Source: Ahaetulla prasina
Taxonomy: Eukaryota; Chordata; Lepidosauria; Squamata; Colubridae
DNA: 64,000 nt
Assembly: GCF_028640845.1 (NCBI RefSeq)
Contig: NC_080548.1
Location: 8,364,314-8,428,313 of the forward strand
Direction: 5' to 3'
Below, piece after piece: positions 1-11,865 of this stretch. Both the position numbers and the translations under genes were made by a program. The notes beneath the pieces are model-generated. The model was not told the origin of the DNA, did not search any database, and saw nothing but the letters and a program-made list of their open reading frames with translations. Positions within the stretch are counted from its first letter, which is position 1, and each line of letters begins with the position of its first letter.

Positions 1-33
1 AGGAAGGAAGGAAGGAAGGAAGGAAGGAAGGAA
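1..33. repeat. (AAGG)n microsatellite
   Basis: About eight perfect AGGA/AAGG units at the left edge, so the array may continue outside the window. Confidence 0.97.
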
Positions 34-2086
34 AATATTTGTGGAAGGACAAACTTTTACTACAAGAATGTTTTTTCTCAGTAAAGCTCAAGCTGCACTT
101 TATTTTAAAAAACAACGGCTAACCATAAAACCTATACAGCTTCTAAGTGATCCATACTTTTCTTTTTTCAATTATAAAAGAAGCAATATAAGGGGCTTCT
201 GCAGAAGAATAAAAAAATCTTTGAGACTAATTGCGGCCTCCCACTGAAAACTATGATTTGGAGATCAATAAATAATAGCCTGGCAGATAGTAGCCACAGA
301 TTCTGTTCTATCAGAATGCAATTCTAGGAGCAAAATAAGGTCAAATTTTAATATAAGAGAATATTCCAAATTTGATCTAATAAAAAAATGCTTATTGGGT
401 TATTTTGGTTCCTCCAGGAAACTTTCCTCAGAGAGGTAGAACATCTCAATAACACTAACATAATACAAAAGATACTGATCCAATCTGATTGATACCACAT
501 GATCAGACATATTTTTTTATCTGCTGTCCAAGATGGAAGAACTTTAAAATGTGCAGATGTGAACCCTTTCTTCCTGGCTTATTTAGTAGTACAATATCTA
601 ACTGCAGTAAAGTTTCCCTAAAGCTATTTGATGTATTGCAATTAGGACACCATATTTATATAATTTTCAATATCAAAATCAAATTATATGCTGATTAAGG
701 ATTTCTTAGCTTTAGCAAATTCCATGTAGTATCGCAGTCTCTAAATCACAGTTTTTCTTTCATTGTTTTGCCCCAAAGTTATATTGAAAAATCAAAGAAT
801 TATAAGGGAAAAAAGTATAGTAATAACTGGAGCCACTTTTTTTTAAAAAAAATCCAGATCTAGGGCTTTATCTTGTTTTTATATGATCCTGTTTTCATTT
901 TTGAAGCTGTATTCATGTCCAGCTAAAATATTCTTAGATATATAAACAATGGCCTTTCTAATAGTTTAACATTATTGTCTGTGCCTCTGTGTGTATATAA
1001 AGGCACACAGTAGCTGAGCCATAACTCACATCTGAAATAGCTTTAAAGCCGAAGCCATAAAGGAAAGACTGATATACTTCTCTGGACAGAATCAGTAATA
1101 TATTCTGATGTGCCTCCAGGAGCCTCTGACAGCAAAAATGTTTCCCAGATATTTGCAGGTTTTAATTCATTTAATTTAGTGTTGACTGATTGATTACCTG
1201 TAGATTTTCTTTTCTTTTCAGAAATCTCTATTGTTTTCATTTTGTGATAATTAAACTGTTGTCCTTAAGGCTGACTTTAAATGTCTTAGACATGAGAAAA
1301 GGAACGATTTGTATCAGCAGTACATGAAAGTATTGATATATGCTTGTTAATCAGTTGGAGAAAGTAGAAGACAAGACACAGAGTGGAGAATGGTCAAATT
1401 TAAGTCAAGACATAACTGGAGGGGGGAAAGCACTCAACCCCATTGAAAATTAGAACAGCACCAGGTGAACCCAACTGGTTTGAATGTGTATGTTTTCATA
1501 TAGCCTTTGAATACAACAAGTAGAAATATCTAATAACTGGAAAGAAGATTCACCCAGAGTGCATCCCTGGGAATTGTGTCAAAGAGTGGTTTCAAGTCAA
1601 AAGCATATCTTTGTGTATTTATTGAAAAGTAATTTATCTTTTAGAAAATTTGTCACATCGATATTAAATAGAAGAAGAGATTATAATTTAACCTACTTCG
1701 GGAAACTACTGTCTTAAAATGCAGTGAGAAATTCACCAAAGACAGAAAGAAAAGCATAGCAGACACTGGCAGCTTTTGTTCAGGGTATGCCCTTGAAGAA
1801 GATCTACAGCAAAGACTGGAGAAACCCACTTCCCTTGACAGCCACGGCTTACACTTCGTCAAGGGAAGGGAAGCCTGAAAAATGTGAAGCTCAAATCTCC
1901 CACAGCTTGTGAACTGAGCCAGTTCATATAAAAGTCACTACACCTTAAAATATGAGTGTATGCTAATAAAACCAATATCTTAATGAAAACAATAATATTA
2001 ATAAATAACTTGACACCTAACTTTTGCATGAGCCTTGGAAACATTATACAATTTTGGGGCATGTTCAATGGCAGGTGTCATGATTT
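34..2086. other. AT-rich intronic stretch, nothing recognised
   Basis: Short open frames here are stop-bounded noise without domain similarity. No repeat ends, target duplications or splice-flanked exon could be supported. Confidence 0.5.
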
Positions 2087-2087
2087 A

Positions 2088-2392
2088 ATAAAGGTAAAGG
2101 TTTCCCTGTCCAGTTGTCTCCGACTCTAGGGTGCAGTGCTTCATCTCTGTTTCTTGACCGAGGGAGACAGTGTTGTCCGAAAACCTTTTCCATGGTCATG
2201 TAACTCGCATGGCTATATGCAAGGGGGCATGGGATGCTGTTACCTTCCCATTGAAGTGGTACTTATTAATCAACTTGCATTTGCCTGCTTTCAAACTGCT
2301 AGGCGGGCAGGAGCTGGGGCAGGAATGGGAGCTCACCCCACTGCACGGTGCTTGGGTCTTAAACCTGGGCTGTCAGCTTTCCAGTTTAATAG
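2088..2392 (-). mobile_element. Sauria-type SINE, old and divergent
   Basis: The left end reads AAAGGTAAAGGTTTCCCTG, the reverse complement of the BovB-like 3' tail of Sauria SINEs. It continues through the same landmarks as the better copies: TTACCTTCCCA, a TTGCATTT..GCTTTCAAACTGCTAGG block and GGAGCTCACCCC. The tRNA-like head at the right is decayed. Confidence 0.8.
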
Positions 2393-2395
2393 AGT

Positions 2396-3820
2396 TAATA
2401 CGGTTGCAGTAACTCAGACTGCATTTCCCCCCTAACACGTTGTCAAACAAGTATAGCATTATCTACATAAACATGTCTTTTATTCTGATGGCAACAAACC
2501 CATAATAAATGTATCACATTTTAATTTAACACTTAGCAGCAACGTCTCTTCTTGGATCAATGTTGGCATCTTTCCTCAGATGGTGTCAAGCATAAAAATA
2601 GCTTTTCCTCACCCTGTTAATAGTTGGTTAACCTCCAGTGGGTGAAAGTCACTAACAGGTGACATAATGGGGGAACAAAACTTGATTGGAAAAGAGTGTT
2701 TCCTGCTCTTCCAGGCTGTCAGTACAAACATATTATTTGTACAGCTACATTTTAACTACTGCTGTGAGCTTTATGCCCATATCAACATCTGTCATGCTTA
2801 AAACTGAAAATCCAAGGATCTGTGTGCTTTCATGCTAGATCAGACTTCCTTAACCTGACACATTTCAGATGTATTGAAGCTGCAACTCTCCGAATTTCCA
2901 ACCCTTTGAAGTGAGCCTGGGGCAGAGTAGGTTGGAGTTCTTGAATACAGAGGTTTTTTAGCTCTTTGAACAATCCTGGCTCCTGCTGATATGGAAGCCC
3001 TATAAAGGTTTTGGAAATCCAGAATGACTTCTGTGTAATAACAGAATATAATAGGTATGCACAAAGCCTTCTAAAGAGACGCTGCACAAAGCAGGTTTGC
3101 ATGAATGAAGCACCTCTTCCCTAAGCATTATAGGAGCTGTGTTCCTTACAAGTCTCCTGTTGATGCTTTGAAAACTGTCTGCATCTGTCTGCATGTGTGT
3201 GAACATAGCCACATCACATTCTAGCAGATCCAATGGAAATTATATTCGGGTATAGGCATGAGAAGATGACTAGGACAGGATCTGAAACAGATGGGCATCT
3301 TGACCATGTTCATATAACATTATTGGGCCAGGTCATGTACATTGAATTCATGCAGAAATTGCTTCCTTCCAAACTCCATTCCGAATTTTTGGTTCCTTAA
3401 TGTGTTGTGCATATTAAGTTCATTTGACAAGCTTAGGTCCAAATGTGCAAATTAGAAAAATCCTGATTTTCAACTTTTCTAAAGTCCATTTCTTTTCAAA
3501 ATAAGCATCTATGATTTCTGCATGGCAGTCAAAGTCACAATGTTCTGGGAACAAACCACATCCATAATACTACAAACCAGCTCTTGTTCTATCACTTCTG
3601 TTATGTTTGAACTGATGAGTTCTAGGAGAAAATGCAAACATTCTGACAAATATTTGAATGTTCTGTCCTTGGTTTTAGAAGTATCTAGTTCAGCTTTATC
3701 TGGTTGCTTTTGACAAAATCACTTTCACAATCTTTAAAGCATTCTATACTGAACACCATCAAACAACATTGCAAGCAAACGAATAAACTAAATTGAATCA
3801 AAATCTGGCGTGCAACTTTT
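2396..3820. other. Intronic stretch, nothing recognised
   Basis: No domain-bearing frame or identifiable repeat. The minus-strand frames at 2830-3233 overlap one another and match nothing I know. Confidence 0.45.
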
Positions 3821-3823
3821 TGG

Positions 3824-3934
3824 AAAGGAAGCATGGCGAGAATCAACTAGAAAAGCAGAACCCTGAACAACTAGACATGTTCTCCTGAAACAGAAGCTGC
3901 TGCTTTTCTAGTTGTTTCTCTCCATGCTTCCTTT
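3824..3934. repeat. Imperfect foldback (35-nt arms, 41-nt loop)
   Basis: Arm 3824-3858 begins AAAGGAAGCATGG and ends AACTAGAAAAGCAG. Arm 3900-3934 is its reverse complement at about 33 of 35 positions. It is probably a small MITE fossil; no clear target duplication was seen. Confidence 0.75.
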
Positions 3935-4024
3935 GGGAGATGCTCTTCAGATTATTTCATTATTATATCTCTTTCTATGACTATGGAGACCGATGTCTTT
4001 CCATGACTCTGAAAGCCTCTAACA

Positions 4025-4424
4025 CAGTCATGGCGAACCTTTTTGGCATCAAATGCTGAAAAGGTCATGTGGAATGTCACGTGCTCGCGCTCATTGGGGC
4101 TGCGCTCTGGCAAAACCGAACTTCTGGGTTCTAGCACGCATGCTGGCTGGCATGCATGTGCAGGCCGGTTTTCAGCACTGCCACGCACAAAGAGATTGCA
4201 CTCCAGAAAAGCCGAACTTCTGGGTTCTGGCACGCAAGTGCCCCCAACAATCAGCTGGGCGGCACACATGTACACTCTGGTTTCCAGCACTGCCCCACAC
4301 GCGAAGGACAGCTGATCGTCATGCACACATGCATGCCAGAAACCCAGAAAACAAGCAGGTAAGGCCATGCATGCTGGACGACATGGCTTCACATGCCACT
4401 TTGGACATAGGTTCGCCATCACAG
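4025..4424. mobile_element. hAT-type MITE, GGCGAACC family, copy 1
   Basis: The ends are CAGTCATGGCGAACCT and AGGTTCGCCATCACAG, in inverted orientation. A perfect 8-base target duplication CTCTAACA lies at 4017-4024 and 4425-4432, the size typical of hAT transposons. The interior is unusually CpG- and TGCATG-rich and holds repeated units resembling GAAACCAGAAGAGC. It has no coding capacity of its own. Confidence 0.9.
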
Positions 4425-4432
4425 CTCTAACA

Positions 4433-5140
4433 TCTTTCCTTGGTTTTAATGAATTGTGGGAATCCAGGTAGGCTATAAGTGTTGGAGTTGTGTTTATACT
4501 ATATAAAAGAGAGAATTCATTCATGCTGCTTGGTGAGCTGGTAACTAGGTAAATGTAAATTCCCTACATGCCATCCATTAGAATTTCATTGAAATTGTTT
4601 TTGGAAAGAAATTTCAAAAGCAACTTCTGTACATTAAAATTCTACTGAGTGCAGAAAGAAAAACAAAGATAATATTTTCAAGGTGGAACTAACACATTGC
4701 CAAGAGAGCAGAAACAAACCAACCAAGAATTACAATTTAAGCAGCATTATTAGTTTCATTCTGCTTTTGGAGAGTGGGCAAGCTAAGGGCACCTATACTC
4801 CAAATGTGAAATATGGTTTTTCACTGCTGAGAATGTTTTGTCCCAGAAAAGCAATGAAAGTGTAATTAAAGAAAGAGATTGATTTATGCTATACTAAGCA
4901 GATGGATCCTAGGTCATTTTAAGATTCAGGCATGAATGGTTATGCCTTTTTGATTCTGGATATTTTTTAGCAACAATGAGTTGTAACACGGCAAGCAAAG
5001 AGAGAAAGAGAAAGGGAGAATGAGAAAAAGATCACAAATTGCTAAGTACACCATCTGCATAGGTAACTTTGTATTTGGTGAACTTGCATTCTGTCTTCAA
5101 TAGAAGTTCCAACAATTAGAGCAGTCTAAATAGCAATAGC
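4433..5140. other. Intronic stretch, nothing recognised
   Basis: Only a short purine-rich run near 4996-5030. No gene or repeat end supported. Confidence 0.45.
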
Positions 5141-5147
5141 AGTTAGA

Positions 5148-5325
5148 CTTACATACTGCTTCACTGTGCTTTACAGCCCTCTCTAAGTGGTTTACAGAAT
5201 TAGCATACTGTCCCCAACAATTTTGGTCCTCAGAAGGATGGAAGGTTGAATCAACCTTGAGCCGTGAAATTCGAACTCAAAACAGAAGGCTTGTTAAAGA
5301 GTCTAGCATGTGGGAAAGGTCTGGC
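5148..5325 (-). mobile_element. Degenerate tRNA-derived SINE fragment
   Basis: It shares the landmarks TACTGCTTCAC.GTGCTTTA, CCCTCTCTAAGTGG and GGATGGAAGGTTGA with the better copy at 43062-43278. The tRNA-like head is decayed. Confidence 0.6.
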
Positions 5326-5537
5326 TAAAATAATTAATTAAAAGGATCACATAATTAATCTCACTGTCCATTTTACTTGTCTCCGCCTAAATCCACACAT
5401 TGCATTAAACCACAATATGATTTGAGTGGTGAGGGGATTTTACTTAGTTATGGGTGAACTTAGCCACTATTCTTTGCAAGTAGGATACTATTCATGGGTT
5501 AATGTGATCCCAGACAATTATGGTTTATATAACAAAC

Positions 5538-5800
5538 TTGGGCCTCTGGTGGCTCAACAGACTAATGCAGTCTGTTATTAATAGCAGCTGCTTGCAATTA
5601 CTGCAGGTTCAAGTCCCACCAGGCCCAAGGTTGACTCAGCCTTCCATCCTTTACAAGGTAGGTAAAATGAGGACCCAGATTGTTGGGGGCAATAAGTTGA
5701 CTTTGTATATAATATACAAATGGATGAAGACTATTGCTTGACATAGTGTAAGCCGCCCTGAGTCTTCGGAGAAGGGCGGGATATAAATGCAAACTAAAAA
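5538..5800 (+). mobile_element. tRNA-derived SINE with CR1-like tail, sense orientation
   Basis: The head GGTGGCTCAACAGACTAATG resembles a Pol III A box and GGTTCAAGTCC a B box. The tail CCGCCCTGAGTCTTCGGAG then GGGCGGGATATAAAT matches the 3' end of the local CR1 LINEs, suggesting CR1 machinery mobilises it. Antisense copies lie at 23191, 44753, 45889, 48021 and 50589. Confidence 0.85.
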
Positions 5801-6779
5801 AAACCAACTGGAATTAACAGTTAGATATTAAGCAACCAACTATACTATGCAGCAAAGAGGATGGTTTCTAAAGTTTACACAAAAGGAAACTGAAAATTGG
5901 ATGTAGTACAAAGAAGGGGGAAGTCAGAAATCAAATATTTAGCTTTATTATCTAGGGCTATTTTTCTTTCTTTTTTTTAACACTTATAAATAATAATATA
6001 GTGGGGATTTTGACATCAAGCTCAAAAATGTATAATTCTTATAACTTGTGCTCTCTTTGGAAACCTTTAACACTCAAAATAAGTTTAGTAATTGTATAAC
6101 TTCAGTAATTATTTGTCCATTGATAGGTTTTTTTTTTTAAAAAATGCATCTCTGCCTTAAATAAACATTCAAAAATACTCAACTAACCAACAAAAACCAA
6201 AATGGAGTAAAGAAAACCAGAACCTACTGTGATAAATTCATTATAGACATCTGTTCTTTTTTATCTTACTTCCCTGAAACAGGGATTAGAATTGTCTAGT
6301 GTTAGTTTTTCTTCAAAAGTTCATTTACCTTACATTATATTTTAATAACACAATTTCCACAACAATATCAAGTCAATACAAATCACCAAGCTAGAAAAGT
6401 TTCATGACTATACCATTGTTGATACATCTCATTTTGAAATAGACCACCAATGGGCTCTCTTTAATATAAAGGCAGTACAGATGCCCTTTAACTAACACCA
6501 TTAAAACAAAATAGAGGCAAAAAGCCACAGTCAGAATTAACAATATATTAAATTTATATGCCACTTTTAGAAACTCTGGCAGTTGTGCAATAGTCAAGGT
6601 AATTGATTTGCTCAATGGCAGCGGAATTCCCTCCAGCTCTAACAATTTCACTACAGCTCTCATAAAAAAAATAGAAATTAATTTTATGATAGTCACATGT
6701 ATTATGCCCACCCCCAAAGTTACAGGCTTTTACATTCATGACAGTTTATTTTTTTGCATGAGTTAAAATTTTTAATATG
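5801..6779. other. AT-rich intronic stretch, nothing recognised
   Basis: The minus-strand frame at 6391-6717 is hydrophobic but is AT-rich, has no recognisable domain and no splice context. I treat it as chance. Confidence 0.45.
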
Positions 6780-6913
6780 AGAGAGAGAGGGAGGGAGGGA
6801 GGGAGAAATGGTAAAGAGAAAATCCTGATTGTGGGATGAAGAGGGGCATTTTCATTGAATGTTAATGAAACATTTTAAAGGCATTAGCAATCCCAATTGT
6901 TCTTTATTTAGGC

Positions 6914-7379
6914 CAGTGATGGTGAACTTTTTTGGCAACGAGTGCCCAAGCCGGAAGGTACATGCACCACCTGAAACCTGAAGACCAGCTGGCCGGTGCA
7001 TGCATGCCTGGTTTTTTCCTGGGGGGTGTGTGCGTTTCAGGTCATTTATTTGACTGTTCTCAAGCTGTTTTTGGCCTGAAAACAGCCCTGAAAATGGCCT
7101 GAAAAGCAACCTGTTTTGTTGGCTGTTTGGGTGGCCATTTTCTGACCATTTTTGGGCCATTTTTCAGGCCAAAACAGGCCAGAAAATGGCCCGGAAAAAG
7201 CCCCCAAAATGGCCTGTTTTTCGGCTGTTTTCAGACTGTTTTCTGGCACTCTGGCACCTGCGATGACCAGCTGGCCGGCGTGCAAGAAATCAGAAGAGCA
7301 GCTGGCGACGGTACATGTGCCCACAGAGGGGGTTCTGCATGCTACTTCTGGCACACGTGCCATTGGTTCGCCATCACAG
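6914..7379. mobile_element. hAT-type MITE, GGCGAACC family, copy 2, near the CUB exon donor
   Basis: The ends are CAGTGATGGTGAACTT and GGTTCGCCATCACAG, with perfect 8-base duplications ATTTAGGC at 6906-6913 and 7380-7387. The centre holds several GGCCTGAAAA / GGCCATTTT style direct and inverted repeats. Its right end is 102 bases inside the intron from the CUB exon donor. Confidence 0.9.
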
Positions 7380-7480
7380 ATTTAGGCAGTTCTGACCAGT
7401 TGCAAGCCACCACTTGCAAGATATAGTACCAAAGGGAACAAATGATCCACACTGATCTAAAAAAGCAAAGCAGTTGCTTA

Positions 7481-7711
<231 letters not shown>

Positions 7712-7739
7712 TTAGTTCAGCCAAACATAACAAATGTCA

Positions 7740-8320
7740 GCCTGAACTCAAGGCTTTTGACAACATTCTCCATGCCCCAGCTTGGTCAACATACAAAACA
7801 CTTTCTGTCAAAACCATCATGGAAGTTAGTGTAGTGGAGCAATTTAAGAGACTGAACAACACAGAATCCAATTAGAATCATTTTTGAATTAAATAAGAAA
7901 GCCTGGCCTAGATCATAGGTCACACTCTGAATGTACATGATGGTCTTTTCCAGAGATATATGGCTGATGATATCCCATATGATGCTAAGTAAGATTGCAA
8001 GAAAGTTGGAGGTGAGTAAGATGAATGCCTATCTCAGAAAAGGGTGCTGAAGTACTGAGAGATCTGGGGATAAATGTTTCCAAGAGACTGCCTAAAACTG
8101 AAATTGGGAAACTCCAATTCTAGGATCCAAAATTTTCTATTTATTCCAAACTAGCTTAAAAAGATGTTAATGATATTTACATTGTTCTTGCTTTTCTGAG
8201 TCTTGCCAACAATGTGGGGGTGGCTGACCTTTTCCCCTCTCCAAATTCCATAGTCCAGAAGACATTTGGCTCAGGAGCAGCAAGTGACTATATTTCAATT
8301 ATTACATTTTATTGTATTGC
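7740..8320. other. Intronic stretch upstream of the CUB acceptor, nothing recognised
   Basis: Beyond the polypyrimidine tract of the CUB acceptor, no repeat or second exon was identified before the L3-like LINE. Confidence 0.45.
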
Positions 8321-8339
8321 AATTGTATTGCACTCAGAA

Positions 8340-8921
8340 AGCTCAAACTGCCCAAGGAGCTGCTGATCCAGTTCTACAGAGGAAAAGTCTGCATCTGCAC
8401 CTCTATAACTGTCTGGTTTGGTTCTGCAACCCAACAAGACAGACACAGACTTCGGAGGATAATTAGAACTGCAGAAAAAATAATTGCCACCAACCTGCCT
8501 TCCATTGAGGACCTGTATACTGCACGAATCAAGAAGAGGGCCGTGAAAATATTTACAGATCCCTCACATCCTGGACATAAACTGTTTCAACTCCTACCCT
8601 CAAAATGACGTTACAGAGCACAGCACACCAGAACAACTAGACACAAGAACAGTTTCTTCCCCAATGCCATCACTCTGCTAAACAAATAATTCCCTCAACA
8701 CTGTCAAACCATTTACTAAGTCTGCAGTACTATTAATCTTCTCATCGTTCCCATCACCCACCTCCTCCCACTTATGACTGTAATCTTGTTGCTTGTATCC
8801 TTATGATTTATACTGATATTGTTTCCTGATTGCTTATTTGTAGCCTATGACTATCATTAAGTGTTGTACCTTATGATTCTTGATGAAGGTATCTTTTCTT
8901 TTATGTACACTGAGAGCATAT
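8340..8921 (+). pseudogene. L3-like LINE, reverse transcriptase C-terminal fragment (5' part of split element)
   Basis: A frame here reads YRGKVCICTSITVWFGSAT, then RLRRIIRTAEKII and PSHPGHKLFQLLPS. This is the C-terminal pattern following the reverse transcriptase domain of L2/L3-like LINEs, read with some decay. It continues into the 3' UTR landmarks CTTATGATTCTTGATGAAGG and TTATGTACACTGAGAGCATA. It stops at CATAT where a CR1 has inserted and resumes at 9597. It is 5'-truncated and frameshifted, so not active. Confidence 0.8.
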
Positions 8922-9596
8922 TTATTTATTTATTTATTTATTTATTTATTAAATTTGTATACCGCCCTTCTCCCGAAGGACTCAGGGCGGTTCACAGCCA
9001 ATAAAACCACAATACATATAATACAGATTAAAAACAATATAAAAAACTAATTCAATATACGGCCTAAAAAGTTTTAAATACAATTAAAAAAACCATTTAA
9101 AAGCCCCAATTTAAAACCCCAATTTAAAACTACATTTAAGCTAGTCCTGCACGTCGAAACAACAACGTCTTCAGCTCGCGGCAGAAGGTCCGGAGGTCGG
9201 GGAGTTGACGGAGCCCTGGAGGCAGCTCATTCCAGAGGGCAGGAGCCCCCACAGAGAAGGCCCTCCCCCTGGAGGTCACCAGCCGACATTGTCTGGTTGA
9301 CGGTATCCGAAGGAGGCCCTCTCTGTGAGAGCGCACTGGTCGGTGGGAGGCTAACGGTGGCAGTAGGCGGTCCCGTAAATACCCCGGTCCTAAGCCATGG
9401 AGAGCTTTAAAGGTGATAACAAGCACCTTGAATTGGACCCGGAAGATCACTGGGAGCCAGTGCAGACCATGCAGGAGGGGTGTCACATGGGAGCCACGAG
9501 GTGCTCCCTCTATCACCCGTGCAGCCGCATTCTGAACCAGTTGAAGCCTCCGGGTACCCTTCAAGGGGAGCCCCATGTAGAGAGCATTACAGTAGT
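8922..9596 (-). pseudogene. CR1 LINE 3' end with partial reverse transcriptase, inserted in the L3-like LINE
   Basis: Antisense reading gives the CR1 C-terminal pattern: YCNALYMGLPLKGTRRLQ, LVQNAAARVI, FKALHGLGPGYL, LWNELPPGLR and a terminal LFRRAGLA. The tail is the CR1-typical ACCGCCCTGAGTCCTTCGGG with an (ATTT)n run at 8922-8950. It is flanked by CATAT at 8917-8921 and 9597-9601, the duplicated target in the L3-like LINE. The open frame spans about 160 codons at 9136-9630, so this truncated copy is fairly young. Confidence 0.93.
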
Positions 9597-9792
9597 CATA
9601 TGCATCAAGACAAATTCCTTGTGTGTCCATTCACATTTGGCCAATAAAGAATTCTATTCTATTCTATTCTATTCTATTCTATTCTATTCTATTCTATTCT
9701 ATTCTGTTCTGTTCTGTTCTGTTCTGTTCTGTTCTGTTCTGTTCTGTTCTGTTCTGTTCTGTACTGTTCTGTTCTGTTCTGTTCTGTAAAGC
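9597..9792 (+). mobile_element. L3-like LINE 3' terminus with (ATTCT)n then (GTTCT)n tail
   Basis: It resumes the LINE at CATATGCATCAAGACAAATT and runs to GGCCAATAAAGAATTC. About 53 bases of (ATTCT)n follow, to near 9705, then (GTTCT)n to 9787. The antisense counterparts at 10436 and 60056 show the same junction, so the microsatellite belongs to the LINE 3' end. Confidence 0.9.
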
Positions 9793-9799
9793 ATTTGGT

Positions 9800-10430
9800 G
9801 ACATTGACTCACTTCCATTTGGTGGTATATAAATATAATAGACAAATGAGTTAAATATAGATACCATGAAATGGAGCATAACATTAGGGACACTTGGGAG
9901 GTATAATGCAGTTCTAAGAGCACTGGGACAGTTACATATAACTATAGATAAAAGCTTATCATAGCTTCATTGAATTCATTCCCCCCACTTTCTTGATTAA
10001 TTTGAAATTTGCCCCCGTTTCTGTTCCAAATGTTATGGGAAAAATAATGACCATAGTAGTACTGGGGGTGGGGGATGGGGGTGGGGGTGGAGCACCGGCC
10101 TGGGCATTTAGGGGCGGCATACTTAACTCACCCAATAAAGGTGACCAAAAATCCTTGACAATCTTGCCTCTGAACAGTCAAATTTAGCTGATCATAAAAT
10201 GTTGGCCCAACCCTAATCTGAACACACCAACTATGAATTTGGTTATGCCACATTTACTTGATAAACATTTCAAATGAAAAATTTAAAGGAACAAATTTTA
10301 GCAATCCTTTCTATCTAGAAGACTAGATAACCTCATGACCCATTTGATCATCATTTCAGAGATATTTTCTTATCTGTTTCTCTGTTGTCTTCAACGATGG
10401 CAAGGCTCCTTCTGTGTTAAGTTCACATCC
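9800..10430. other. Intronic stretch with a G-rich patch
   Basis: Only a (GGGGGT)-like run near 10065-10090 stands out. No gene or element end recognised. Confidence 0.45.
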
Positions 10431-10435
10431 TCAAC

Positions 10436-10697
10436 AAATAGAATAGAATAGAATAGAATAGAATAGAATAGAATAGAATAGAATAGAATAGAATAGAATT
10501 TTTTATTGGCCAAGTGTGATTGGACACACAAGGAATTTGTCTTGGTACATATGCTTTCAGTGTACATAAAAGAAAAGATACCTTCATCAAGGTACAACAT
10601 TTACAACACAAATGATGGTCATAGGGTACAATTTAACACTTTGTGATACAACACTTAATGATAATCATAGCGTACAAATAAGCAATCAGGAAATTCA
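10436..10697 (-). mobile_element. L3-like LINE 3' end with (AATAG)n tail
   Basis: (AATAG)n at 10436-10499 adjoins TTTTATTGGCCAAGTGTG and GACACACAAGGAATTTGTC, the reverse complement of the L3-like terminus. It is 5'-truncated after about 200 bases. Confidence 0.88.
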
Positions 10698-10699
10698 AA

Positions 10700-11365
10700 T
10701 TCCTTAAAACAAATCAAATTTGTTTTAATCATCAGCATTCCTAATATATACTGAACAACCAAGGAAGTTTCACTCCTTTTTAACTTAAATCTCACTAGAG
10801 CTAACCATTTATTTCTGAATAGATCCCACAATGCATTTATATTCATGCAAAACCATGTCTTAATCAAGCCTATTTACTTAGTCACACTTTCTTTAAAACA
10901 ACAGACAATAAACTTTCTCACATTGATATGTTTCACAATGACCTACTGAAGAATAAAAGTCTGGTCAGCATATCTGTTGTCCAACACTTTCTAAATTGAG
11001 CTAATGTCACCTCTTCTATCCTTCTCATCAGAATTCAACAAACACTTTTCCAGGCACACTTAAACAGATTAATTCCCTTATCATTTTTGCATTTTCTTTG
11101 GTTATTTTTTCTCCTTTTTACATTAACAATATCAGTTTTCTTCCAATCATCAGACAGTTACAGTCTTAATGGTAGTGTTAAACAAGTCCATAACCTTTCC
11201 ATGTGCAAGATACATCCAAATTTAAAATTTCCTAAGTTGTTACAATATTTGTATTTCATCTGTCTTTCATGCCTAAGGTGGAACTAGAATTTACAGTCTC
11301 CTGGCTTCTAAGCCAGCATCTTCTCCATGACAGCAGACTGAGTTTTTTAGATAGTTAAAATTGTC
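10700..11365. other. AT-rich intronic stretch, nothing recognised
   Basis: No exon or repeat boundary supported. Confidence 0.4.
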
Positions 11366-11370
11366 TATAC

Positions 11371-11570
11371 CAGGGGTCTCCAACCTTGGTCCCTTTAAGA
11401 CTTGTGGACTTCAACTCCCAGAGTCCCTCAGCCAGCTCAAACATCACAGTCCCTCAAACATCACAGATTTTTAACTTCGTCGAAACGTCGCCAAGACACT
11501 TCCAATTTTACACGGGAGAAAACCCGAACAACCAAAGACCTATATACAAACACCCGTGAAAACCTCAGAA

Positions 11571-11609
<39 letters not shown>

Positions 11610-11865
11610 CTTGCCTCTCTTCCTAAATACCAAAGATCCAAGCTGACTTGTCTCTGACCTCTTCTGTCTTGTGACTCTGAACTATTGTCCATCACACCAA
11701 GTCATGTAGTTCTTTCTTAACCCACTTTGTCCTCATTCAGAATGTTGCATATCCTCCTCCCCACAATATTTGGATCTTCCATTATCACCTGGAGCAAAGC
11801 TGGCTGAGGAATTTTAGGAGTTGAAGTCCACAAGTCTTGAAGTTGCCAAGATTGGAGACCCCGAC
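11371..11865. mobile_element. hAT-type MITE (CAGGGGTCTCCAAC ends), disrupted by a Penelope fragment
   Basis: The left arm CAGGGGTCTCCAACCTTGG through ACTTCAACTCCCAGAGT and the right arm beginning near 11800 (GAGTTGAAGTCCACAAG) are complementary halves of the same palindromic MITE seen intact at 20247. Between them lie a Penelope 3' fragment, a (TA)n run and about 190 bases of unassigned sequence. The right terminus is mutated and no clean target duplication was found. Confidence 0.65.
11468..11606 (+). mobile_element. Penelope-like element terminal repeat fragment with (TA)n
   Basis: ACTTCGTCGAAACGTCGCC to CCTCAGAAAACAAATATA matches the terminal repeat of the Penelope-like element at 38345-40190. 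It ends in a (TA)n run at 11577-11606. Confidence 0.8.

Noticed and set aside
3952..4524. 190-codon minus-strand frame
   Set aside because: It lies almost entirely across the hAT MITE at 4025-4424, whose CpG-rich repeats lack stops. No domain or splice context.
6391..6739. Hydrophobic 108-codon minus-strand frame
   Set aside because: AT-rich, no known domain, no consensus splice sites in phase with the CSMD exons; likely chance.
8886..8950. Possible CRISPR-like or satellite array of TTTA units
   Set aside because: It is the short (ATTT)n tail of an antisense CR1, with no spacers.
9397..9923. Long Cys/Leu/Phe/Ser-rich open frames at 9397-9832 and Glu/Asn/Arg/Thr-rich frames at 9694-9923
   Set aside because: They are translations of the (ATTCT)n and (GTTCT)n microsatellites; a five-base unit has no stop in these frames.
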